DNA from: Planoprotostelium fungivorum
Lineage: Eukaryota; Evosea; Variosea; Cavosteliida; Cavosteliaceae
Assembly (NCBI GenBank): GCA_003024175.1
Contig: MDYQ01000331.1
Coordinates: 1-20,485 of the forward strand
Direction: 5' to 3'
DNA length: 20,485 nucleotides
Of this stretch, positions 8,830 to 18,354 are shown one piece after another. Position 1 is the stretch's first letter. The number at the start of each line of letters is the position of its first letter. The notes beneath the pieces were generated by a model, which searched no databases, was not told where the DNA came from, and was given only the letters and a program-made list of their open reading frames with translations. Both the position numbers and the translations under genes were made by a program.

Positions 8830-11125
8830 CTAAGGTTTCTTCTCTTTATTTTCTTCGTGCCACATCCTTCTGGACACCTCCTGAGACAACAGCTGTCTCT
8901 CCTTCTGTGTCCTCCCGATCAGACCCTTGTTCTCTTGCATCCTCCTGATCAGATAAGGCAGAACACTCTCCACCGGCCCGAACGGTACGTACTTTGACAC
9001 GTGCAGCCCTTTCCACGTCACTCCACCGTTCATATTCGAAATTCAAATCCTCACCCTGGGCGGCAGCCGCGTAAGACAATTGGTCACACATACCGTAGAG
9101 TTGACCAAAGTGAACGTGTTCGTTAGAGGGCGAGATGTTCTTCTTTTGCATGACATCGTAGGCCAATTTGACCGAAGCTTCGTTGTGTGTGGCGATCATG
9201 AAGGAAGTCGTGTCTACGTTGTCAAGCAGCATCTGTAGGATGTCACGTGTCGGTGTCAGGGATGTCTTTACCTCGATGGCTGCGTTGTAGTTGTTGTGTG
9301 TCTCTTCGAGAGTGGGTAGAATTGGATTCTCGTAATTGTTCTCCCTCGCTCTCTTTGATTCAGAGTCCATGTACGCTCCTATATTCTCTTCACTCTCTCT
9401 CTCATTTGTCACTCGTTCATATCTTCATATATATTTCATATCTTTTGTTTAATTTGAATTTCGTATCTTGATCTCATTCGTATGTTGTAGAATGTCTATT
9501 TCATCTCTTTCTATGTCTCACCTCTGACCAATTTGACACCCAATAAATAATTCTTCTTCTGTGATGCCTTCAGATCTCTCTCCAATCGATCCAATCCGTC
9601 CTTCAGATACATCTGGTACGTATTGTGAACGATCGGCATCTGTTCCTCATCACTCCATCATCTCATCGTCCTCTATCTCTCCACCTCACGATTGTACTTG
9701 TTCGCCAGAGAGAGAGCGAGAAGGTCTATCGCCGGCTGATAGTACGTCTGCTCTGCATCGATCAAGAGGGCAACGCCGTTGTTGTGAGCGAGAGAGCAGA
9801 TGAGGTCGGCTCGGTGTAAGAGGGAGGACAGTTCGGATATCTCTGATGCAGAGAGGGGGGTGGGTCCACCTGGAATGCTGGGTTGAGCGGTCACGGTGGG
9901 CGTTCGACCTGATGGTGGATGAGATGTTGGAATGAGATGAGTGATCGTGATGATGTGACGATGATGTGCGAGTGATGGTGTCACGATGATGTACGAGTGA
10001 TGATGTCATAATGATGTGAAAGTAATGATGTTACGATCATGAAGAGATGATGTCAAGATGGAAGATGACAAGAGGAAAAGAAGTACCGTTCTCGATGTCT
10101 TCTTTCCAAGGTAAAGACAGTTCGGGATGGCTCTGTTGGTATCGGAGTAGAGAAGTCATGTGTTCCAGCAGAGAGAAGGAGGTGATACCTATCCACTCCA
10201 TCAGATGTGTCGACCTCTTTAAAATCTATCACCTGTCAATTTAACACAAGAGAACGGTGCCTCCTTCTTGTGTTTCGAGGCGAAGTCGATGGTCTGATTG
10301 ATGATCTTCACATGATGTTCGTACTCTTCTTCGGTTCCACCGCCCGATTCTAAAGAATCTCGTCAGTTGAGGTGCACACTCGCATGCATTGTGATCCATC
10401 ATGTGATGATGGACGAACATGATATCACTTGAGATGAGACCCACCGACGGAATAGTCTAAGATGGAAGAGAGACCGCTCGCATACAGTCGATCGACGATG
10501 GCGAGAGTAGACAGGAAATCTTCACCCGCACAGAATTGCTTGAAGAAGGTCCTCCTCACGACCCAGTAGATGGGTGCGGACACTCTATACTTCTCAGCCG
10601 TCTATGTTCTCTGTCAATCATTGTAAATGATTCATTGAAATCATCACCTCCAAAAAGGAAGGTCCATATTTCGTGACAAAATCGATGGAACACAGCTTGA
10701 GGATGAAGAGGGAGAAGAGGAGATCCTTTGTCTGTTTCCTGGCAAAAATGGTGGCAGTGTCCGATGTGTCAATCTCTCCGAATCGATCCTTCTGTACCTC
10801 TTCTTGTATCGGTTCAGACTGCTGCCTTGTGTCATCACTCGATCGAAAACATTCTCAATGTGACAAGAGAGATGATTGACACCTGCGAAGATCTGTTATC
10901 CGAGCTGGAAGAGTAGATGGCAGCGGAAGCGGCCAGAAGAGTCCCTCCGATGATGAGTCTCTTCGAATAAGAGCCTTTGTTGGCTTGTGTCGATGTGTTG
11001 AATGGGAGTTGATGTTGATTGTTACCAGCAGAAGCGGTCGAAGATGAAGCGCGCCATTGGTAACGAGAGTATGTGGGAGTGAACAACCTCTTTGGAATGC
11101 TGTTCGTGCAGAATTTGCGGAGCAT
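8830..11125 (-). CDS. PRODH: Proline dehydrogenase, mitochondrial
   Basis: FAD enzyme of the mitochondrial inner membrane that oxidises proline to pyrroline-5-carboxylate. Ten exons (10883-11125, 10648-10821, 10445-10601, 10233-10349, 10087-10188, 9685-9908, 9522-9639, 9272-9378, 9055-9232, 8830-9008) sum to 533 codons. The N terminus starts MLRKFCTNSIPKRLF, a presequence, followed by a hydrophobic segment LIIGGTLLAASAAIY. In order come CAGED and SSILDYSVE, CVKLTG, LLIDAEQTYYQPAID, PIVHNTYQMYLKD, GVKLVRGAYM, MIATHNEAS, FGQLYGMCDQLSY, and YVPFGPVESVLPYLIRR, all hallmarks of the barrel of eukaryotic PRODH. I chose the ATG at 11125; a longer frame upstream begins only with GTG. Length is typical. 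The intron at 9909-10086 carries a degenerate 25-bp repeat; the intron at 9233-9271 is in frame and stop-free. Confidence 0.94.
9953..10049. repeat. Degenerate 25-bp minisatellite inside a PRODH intron
   Basis: Three 25-bp units (9953-9977, 9978-10002, 10003-10027) plus a partial fourth share the pattern ATGT-A-GATGATGTG-GAGTGATG with several differences between copies. The array fills much of the 178-nt intron 9909-10086, the longest intron in the window. Expansion of the repeat probably explains that length. Confidence 0.75.
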
Positions 11126-11619
11126 GATGGTTGCGCTCACGCAGCAGTTACCGTTCCGTGTTTGAGAAGAAGACAGGACGTCGCATTGCTTTGAAAATTA
11201 CAAAGTGGTACAGTGTAGTATGACAACAAATGCTGTCCGATTAAGAGGAGAGAATCACACCACTCCCTCTCCATGCTCTATAATCGATTCATTCGTGTTC
11301 GCCTTGAAATGTAACGGAGAATCTGTTCGTCACGATCAGGTGATGGTGGTGTGATCTATCCTGTGGATACTTCAGGGACGAGAGAGAGGAGGACACACGG
11401 ATGATTCAGACAGGCTATGCGTAGAACTAATGATGGTATTGGACGTTCATGAGCATGGGTGTGTGGGAAACACTTGGTCTTTGAGTCTCAGAAGCAATCG
11501 GAATTTCGGGTAATTTTCCGATATCTTCCTGTCTGATGTCAGTTGAGACGAACAAAGCAGAGCATCACAAAACAAGCACACACGACACGAACAACCAACG
11601 TCTATACTCTACGACGACT
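11126..11619. promoter_or_regulatory. Divergent intergenic region, PRODH / surface protein
   Basis: About 490 bp between two divergent start codons. It is the roomiest upstream region in the window, so regulatory elements for both genes probably lie here. An open frame upstream of 11620 (from 11536) is in frame with the surface protein, but it would bury the signal peptide, so I treat it as leader. No specific motif could be assigned. Confidence 0.5.
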
Positions 11620-12504
11620 ATGAACTCACGTATTATCCTTCTCATCTCTCTGGCTGGGTTGATGACCCTCACTATGGCTCAGGACTACCTCGCAGTTCCT
11701 GAAGTCCATGCAGAATGCCGATCCACTTGTGTCTACGGACAGAACAGCACCTACTCCACCTGCTGTGGATGCTGTGGAAGCGATAGCCAGTGCTCAGGTA
11801 AGATGAAAGAAGTGTGAGAATTAGTTGATACTCATACGATTCTTTCAGGAAACACCATCTCGAAGAGATGTTGCCCCTCTACCAGCAATTTCTGTGGATG
11901 CATCAGCAACCGCGCCTTCTGTTCTGGATCTGTTTACAACTCCACTGTCTATGGTAATGGAACCGACTCTTTTGGAACCTGTTACGATCCCTCCAAGGCC
12001 CAGTGCTCTTACGATCCCAATCCCAATCTCTGGATCGTCTGCCCTCTGAACTACCAAGTCTGCCAGTCCTCTTCTTTCTTCTCGTGCTGCGCCCCCGACA
12101 GCTACTGCATTACCTCCATCGGTAACAGCACGTACCCCATCTGTCAGCCCAGAGATACCTCCAGCCCCGCCGCATCTACCATCGCAGAAGTACCCACTAC
12201 CTCAGCAGAGACACCTGTTTCCTCCACCCAGACACCTTCTACTTCGGCTCAGACTCCCATCACCTCCACCCAGAGCACCGGCAACAATGCAGCCACCTCT
12301 TCAGTTGTCTTGACTTCATCCTCTTCGGAGAACATCGCCTCGACATCTCAAGACGACTCTGCCACTGCCATTGCGAACAACCAACCCGCCACCGACAGCT
12401 CTGCGACACCTGCGACCGCCAACAGAGGACAACAGAGCACTGGAAGTGCAGCTTCACTCGCCCTGTCTGGAGCCACCTTCTTCATCCTCTTGGCATTATT
12501 TTAG
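11620..12504 (+). CDS. Cys-rich, Ser/Thr-rich GPI-anchor-type surface protein
   Basis: Two exons (11620-11797, 11849-12504) give 277 residues. The ATG at 11620 opens a textbook signal peptide (MNSRIILLISLAGLMTLTMA, then QDY). The mature N-terminal half, to about residue 150, contains 20 cysteines, including several CC pairs and repeated CC-x-C clusters, with several N-glycosylation sites (NST, NGT). A segment CYDPSKAQCS followed by VCPLNYQVC recalls Cys-rich modules in secreted carbohydrate-active proteins, but I cannot name a family. The second half is a Ser/Thr/Pro/Ala/Gln stalk with repeats such as TSTQTP and TSAQTP, probably O-glycosylated. The end is a small-residue region, then a hydrophobic tail (LALSGATFFILLALF) with no basic anchor, as in GPI-anchored proteins. 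It is probably displayed on the cell surface or cyst wall. AATAAA lies at 12507-12512. Confidence 0.85.
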
Positions 12505-12606
12505 AGAATAAAACGAACAAATGAGAGCTGATTCACATCGTGTCACGTGAAATTCCGTTACAACATACAGAGCGACACATTACACAACACACAGCTCAAG
12601 TTGACG

Positions 12607-13569
12607 ATGAAGAAAGCACGCACGCCATCTCAGAACAAACAGAGGTGAGAGTCAACGAGATGGCCTCTCTGACGTCACTCGTTCAGCTCTCGTCTGTGGA
12701 CGACTGCACCTCTCATTCTCCTCTTCGCTGCCTTCTTTGGATCAGTCAGTCAGTTGGCAGCTACCGATGTAGGCCATCAGATTCTAAAGCAGATCGAACC
12801 TCACATGCCCGAAGATATCAAGTCCATTCTCCCATTCCGTCCCCCAGAACCTGTCGCAGCCTTTCTTATCCACGGAAGCAAGGCACCTGAAGAACCAAAG
12901 AGTGAAGATGGAGGAATCATTGTCTTCGTTCGTCACGTCGGATGTCCGTGTGAGTGGATCGAATATGATGATGTTAATATCAGTACCTTCATCGTCAGAG
13001 TCACATCATCGAATGTGTCTGATCCAAAATGCAGTCGCAGAAAAATCTCTCTTAGACGTACAGAACGCAGCTCGACGACACCCTAAAGTCCAATTTACGG
13101 TTGTTACTCACGCCAGTCCAGAGGTATTCATCCATCATGGTACGTGGTGGTCTAATGCCGGACAGATCACTCGTGGTTGGGTCAAAGCCATCTCTGGAGA
13201 CGACAAAGGACTAGACAATTTGAAGTTCGAATCAGACGAAGAGAGGAGACTGTGGGCAAGATGGGGGATCCAAGATCATCGTCTTTACGAAGTAATCTCG
13301 TCTTCAATCATCTGATGTTCATCTCTTCTCCCCTCCACTTCACGTCTGACCTTAAATAGTTACTCACACCCACCTCCATCACAGAGTTGATCACATTGGG
13401 CAAAGAGGGCATCACCAACCGAAGGACACAGAGTGCAAGCCGCTACGCTCGCGCGGCCGCATTCGCCGTAGACCATGAGAGGTCCATCTTGTGGTCTTGG
13501 CAAGGAGACAACGTCAGTGACGTCCCCAACCTCGAAGATGCAGTGGAGGCATACAAGAAGATGAAATAA
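12607..13569 (+). CDS. Thioredoxin-fold peroxiredoxin-like protein
   Basis: Five exons (12607-12644, 12750-12949, 13035-13123, 13166-13291, 13360-13569) give 220 residues. The core reads IIVFVRHVGCPFAEKSLLDV, an AhpC/TSA-type strand with a single cysteine in a GCPFAEK motif in place of CxxC. It continues TVVTHASPE, LWARWGI, a segment ITNRRTQSASRYARAAAFAVD, then ILWSW and a conserved PNLEDAV end. This order matches a fungal and bacterial group of redoxin-like proteins whose substrate is not, to my knowledge, established. A peroxidatic role for the Cys is inference. Exon 1 (MKKARTPSQNK) and its 105-nt intron are the least certain part; a TTG near 12753 is the only other in-frame beginning. AATAAA (13565-13570) overlaps the stop codon. 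Confidence 0.78.
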
Positions 13570-13635
13570 AAGAAGGCAGATGAGATGGAGTCTGTGATGG
13601 ATTATGTATTACATGATGGGTGCGAGGTGTGACTC

Positions 13636-14612
13636 TTAACGAGTTCGAGGTGATGGCATGCCTCCCTTTGGTTGTTCTAAGAGGCTTTGGACGACCCGCA
13701 GACGCTCCACGATGGCTCGGTGGTGATCGACAAAGAAGGTCATGCACCTTCTTCCCTTCTCGAGTCTATCCAGGCTCTTCTTCTCCTTATTGGACAACTT
13801 GCTCATGTTTAGTTGACATATATGTGTGGGTTGACTTTCACCTCTTCCTTCAAAGTTCGAAGACTCTCCTCTCTATCGTGGCCCTCTTCCTCCTCTATGG
13901 GAGCGTCTTGACTCGATGAGGAGTCCATCGAGGAGTTGAGTTCGAACACATTAATGGTTGTGCTCTCAAGATGGAGAGCTCATCTTCCTCGTCCACTGCC
14001 TTGGTTGTCTCGCGAGGTGACTCGAATGGTTCTGTGGCCAGCTTGAAAGAGGCGGTGCAGCTGTCTGGAACCCCCTTCGCGTTGCCCGAGTTACACAGCG
14101 GTCCGTGCGTGTACGTACCTCCCTGCCGGAGTCCTTTGGGCAGCTCATGCCAGGTGAAGGGGAGGTAGTTACCACCATATGAGTGTCCTCTTCTTCTTTG
14201 TCTCATTGATCTCTTTCTATGTCCATGTCTTGAGGTGATCTCTCCATGCACCTTCTACACAGACAGCTTCCATCACATCTGGGGCACACAAAGTTGTGAC
14301 GACTGCATGCTCTCTTCACCTGTAGAATATCGTCGGCTCGAGGAGAGGAGTGATTGATTCTATACCACACGCCATGATGGCTCGGGGAGCCTCTCTGAGC
14401 CGAAACATCTCCTGCAGACGATGTTTGGACAAGAGCTGCAGGTCACAAAGGGTCTGGGGTATTGTACCATGGAGTACCTGCACACGTGACAGCACCTTCT
14501 CGATCCTTCGGAGCTCATGCTGGTTGATGGTCTGTGTGTCCGAATGATTCTGCACCCTCCCTGTCGCAAGTATGGGTGACATATAATAAGACCACCCTCC
14601 ACTGATGGACAT
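13636..14612 (-). CDS. 4CXXC / KDM3-type zinc-finger protein
   Basis: A cysteine pattern CCHVC, then TCSSCP, VCRRCFGSE, and after the intron 14320-14365 FVCPRCDGSCLCRRC matches the paired zinc modules of 4CXXC_R1 (CDCA7-like) and plant KDM3/JMJ25 RING-like domains, where CPxCRGxCNCxxC is usual. Proteins of these families act on chromatin, but no JmjC or other catalytic domain is seen here. Downstream is a segment GHSYGGNYLPFTWHELPKGL, an acidic Ser/Glu stretch (PIEEEEGHDREESL), and a Lys/Arg-rich helical C terminus (LSNKEKKSLDRLEK) ending at 13636. Exons I prefer: 13636-13797, 13842-13964, 13997-14216, 14252-14319, 14366 upward, then a first exon MSISGG at 14596-14612. The 35-nt intron 14217-14251 removes the last Cys; if retained, the frame ends shortly after it. 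The N-terminal splice and the 32-nt intron 13965-13996 are uncertain. Confidence 0.6.
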
Positions 14613-15085
14613 TTTCGTTCTCAGATTGAACTCCCTATCGTCTGATGTATCACGTGAGAATATAAATGAGAGGGAACGCTTCCCTCAGAAAACGAGTATA
14701 CTGCCCATCGCACTTGTTTATGCTCACTCATATACCGTTGGCCAGGTGACCGTTGGTATGGAGAAGCGCAGTGGATGTCAATCGTGTGCGGCATTCCGCG
14801 GAAGGGTAAAGGAACTCCCCGAGACCCATCAAAGTGTAGGACCGTGACACTTGGCCGTAGTCTCCACCAGATCGATGCATCGTGGATTATCGGGGAAGTA
14901 AGACAGCCACAAGAGGAGAAGCTCTCAGACCATCCGACTTTGCATTCTACTCTGAGAGAGCTATCGACCGTTCAGACAGACGCAAGAAGAGTCAGGCTTT
15001 AGTTTTCACCTGCACGAGCACGAGCGAGAAATCTATCGGTCAGTAAGACAGACAAATACAAAGAAGAGAAAGCTCCTGGGCGAAT
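14613..15085. other. Unassigned interval, possible small gene
   Basis: About 470 bp between the zinc-finger start and the beta-mannosidase stop. On the plus strand a 75-codon frame (14775-15002) begins MSIVCGIPRKGKGTPRD and ends with an Arg-rich tail; on the minus strand a 50-codon frame begins MHRSGGDYGQVSRSY. I recognise neither, and no intron pair extends them convincingly. It may be promoter and 3' UTR only. Confidence 0.35.
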
Positions 15086-18000
15086 TTATCTGGTATCATA
15101 GAGAGATAAGACGCTGGGTCTGACGTCCTCCGCTTGCGTTTCTTTGAAGCCGTAAAAATAGACGGTGAAGGGTGTTTGAGGTGTTAAGAGGAAACCGTTG
15201 TCGCTCCAGTATCCATCCTGTGGAGAGGACAGGAACACGTAGAAGGCGGGACGCTCGCTCTGTATAATGAATCGAACGGTCGTGGCGTCGACCTTTATAG
15301 AGGTCAGTGATGGTGCAGGTGATGGAGGTGATGGAGGGTGATGATGAAGAGTCAGACCTGTTGGGGTGAGCCGATGGTGATCTGCGGATCGAACAATGGG
15401 ACGTTCTTGAGACGCGTCAGACTGATGAAATCGGTACCGAAAGCCTCTGTCTCGTTCTCCCCCTTGAATCCATATCGTAAGAAGAACTTGCTGGCTTCCA
15501 CCGTGGAGTCTGGCTGGTAAGAGGTGATGTACTTTGTCATGTAGTTCCAAGAGACGCCGGGGACCTTCCATTCTTTCACTCTCTCTCCCTCGTAGCTCCA
15601 CATCTCGAAGACAAAGTGTCCGCTGACGATCTACAATGGTGTGAGACCGTATAGTGAGTCTGTTTCACCTCGTTCTTCTCTACGCTGAGCCAAAAGTCCC
15701 AGCCTCTCTGTGGATTCTGAAAGGAAGAGACGGTGACGGGTGCGTTGAACTTTTTTGCAAAGTAGTGCAACATCTTCCATCTGCCTCCGTACTCGAGAGA
15801 GCCCCAAGTTGGTCCCTGCCACGGTGCGTTCAATTGCCTGAGTGGGTCAATCTACAACGCGATGTGTGTCGTGTCGGTGCACCAGAACATGTAGCCACCC
15901 GTGTTGGATTCCATTCCCTTGCCCCTCCTGTAGTGCTCCGACTGTGCTTTGACGCAGTAAGCTTGGGATAATTGAGAGAGGTAGATCCAATGTCTGAACG
16001 ATGTCTCGTCTTGCCTTCCAGTATCATCACGGAGACCCCACAGAGTCTGTCGACCGTCTACAACGAGACGAGGAAGAATAAAATCACCTCGGCCAGGGAT
16101 TTAAAGTTGGCGTTGTAGTTGTTCGCCTTCTGTCGGTGTGGATAGCTCATGAGGAGGCTGTCTCTGTTCCAATCTTCCTCTCCGGTCACATTCTTCATCG
16201 TCTCGAACGAATCGATCGACTGCCATCCATACTCTGACATAAATCGAGGGTGACGATAAGTCGACACGTCATCACAGTCTGTGTTAGGTGCTCCGTACCA
16301 ATGATAATCACCCCTGCAGATACGTAAGCGTTACGTACGTAGAGAGGGGAGGTACCTCGTGTCGGTGTTGACTGGACCCCACCAGGGAACGAGAGGCTCC
16401 ATCGATTTGAAACCGTTGCTGGGTGATGAAGTTCTATACTCTACGTTGTAGCTGTGCTGCTGCAAGATAGGATAGATAACTTGGATCATCAGCTTCTTGT
16501 AGTCCCAACCGATGGGTCCATCATAACCGAAGAAAAAGTTGATGACCTGGACGTCTCAATGTTTTGGGCCTCCCCCCCCTCCCCACCTGCTCGATCTCGT
16601 TGTTTCCCGACCACAGGGCGAGCGATGCGTGAGAGGTGATTTCTTTTGCAACGTGTGTCACCTCCTTCTGCATCTCTGATATGAACCACTGGTCACCGGG
16701 GTAAGGGCTATCAGATAGCATGAAATCCAGCCAAACTAAGATACCATATCGATCGCACGCTTCGTAGAAATCTTCATCTGGATAGTAACCACCACCCCTG
16801 AGATATCTCAGAGATGCCACGGAGATGTCGTACGTACCATACGCGCAGCATGTTCATGTTGGCCGCGGCGGCACTTTGGATGGTTCTGTCTACAACGATC
16901 GAGGTGATTCTCTCTTGGAACATGTCTGAAGGACAGTAATTGGATCCCCTTCCCATTATATTCACGCCGTTGACTTGAAAGATGAAGAGGTTACCGTTAC
17001 CTGCGGTATTTAGGCGGGAAATTCAAATTTCGAACGTCACCCTGCGCGTCGTTGTTGAGGACGATCGTGCGGAATCCAATCTTCTTCGTCTTCTCTTCCT
17101 GGAAGTTTCCCCCCTCGTCACTGAGACGAATCGTCGTGTTGTAGAGAGGCTGGGAGCCGTAGCCTAATGGCCACCACAGTTGAGGAGATTCCACCGAAAA
17201 TTCAAAGGTGAAGACGTTCTCTCCGTTAGTGAGGGTGAGATCCTGCGACAGAGACAAGTTGAATTCTGGGAGAGTGGCATTCAAGACACCCTTCGCCCCA
17301 CTGACTCCATTCACATACGCCAGCAGCTGATGATGATCATGAGTCATCTTCTTTCACATATAGACGGTCGTTTTAAAGTGAAACGTATCGCACACGTGAG
17401 AGAGTGAAGAGAGAAGATCACACCTGAACCTTCCAAGTTTCACCCGAACTCTTCGTGACGATGACATTGAGGTAAGATATCTTCGCAACGTCGTAGGCTA
17501 CGAGCCGTACGGGCTTGACGATTCCCTGGCCTGGGAAACTGGGGGCAAAGTCCCAGCCATAAGAGAAACCGGGGAGGCGATAGAGAGTCTTCCAGGGTGA
17601 TGAGACGGGGAAGCTGCTGTTGTAGATCTTCCTCAGCTGATCTCCGTAGCGAACGTGAGGGCGAAGGCTGATTTGGATGTCGTTCTGACCCGTCTGATGG
17701 AGAGTGTGAGATGATGGTTTGATGATAATGATGGTTCACCTTCAAGAGAGACTTGACGCCAAAGGAGAAAGGGATGAAGGAGTTGTTGGTCGCACCGATG
17801 TAATGGCCGTTGATCACGATCTCTCCATACATTAACACTCTGGGTAACTCCAATTTGACCTTGGCAGAGGACAGTTCGTCACCCACTTGGAAGGAAGTGG
17901 AATAGATCCATGTCCTCTGTTCGAAGTCATTCAGAGTCGATGTCTGTATAATGATGAATGAGTTAGTCGTACGTTTGCGACCCAAGCGTATTGATCTTCG

Positions 18001-18240
18001 TTGAAACGATAATAGGGATCTTGAATGATGCCTGCTGCAAAGAGATCGGTGTAAATGCTTCCAGGAACGTGTCCTTTCAGATTATGACCACGTCTATCAG
18101 TCTAAGACGATGAGTGGAACAATGGTATAGATCTCTCGACTCACGACTGACCATTCTCCTGACAGATCGACTATTCGTAAAGCCGCCTGCGAAGAGACAA
18201 ATAGAAGGAATAAGACGAGAGAGGATAGTGCCCCTCTCAT
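15086..18240 (-). CDS. MANBA: Beta-mannosidase (GH2), secreted or lysosomal
   Basis: Exo-acting GH2 enzyme that removes terminal beta-mannose from N-glycan or mannan fragments. Thirteen exons give 853 residues (human enzyme 879), with 12 introns of 38-97 nt: 18102-18144, 17917-17972, 17694-17739, 17327-17423, 17001-17040, 16798-16837, 16547-16586, 16314-16355, 16047-16087, 15838-15882, 15631-15668, 15293-15357. A signal peptide opens it ([20 protein letters not shown]). Family landmarks in order: [10 protein letters not shown] and [81 protein letters not shown]. The acid/base Glu is at 441 in WSGNNE and the nucleophile Glu at 535 in MSEYGWQS, followed by [20 protein letters not shown]. Both catalytic residues are intact. 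It follows DCAF15 on the same strand with 114 bp between. TAAA overlaps the stop. Confidence 0.95.
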
Positions 18241-18354
18241 CGTGTTTGGATAGTGATCGACACGCAATCCCTTCCCTCTTGTCAAACGTTTACTTCTTTT
18301 TGTCGTTTGTCAATGTTGTCCGTACATCAAATAAAATCAACTTATTTCCTCTAT

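Noticed and set aside
12540-12890. 116-codon plus-strand frame before the redoxin-like gene
   Set aside because: Runs through the proposed first intron and out of frame over the conserved redoxin exon; no sensible product.
17009-17023. E2F-like GGCGGGAAA on the plus strand
   Set aside because: Falls within a beta-mannosidase intron far from any promoter; probably chance.
17917-17972. A 29-nt intron ending at the first CAG in beta-mannosidase
   Set aside because: Using the next CAG (56 nt) restores the spacing [13 protein letters not shown] known for beta-mannosidases, so the shorter intron is less likely.
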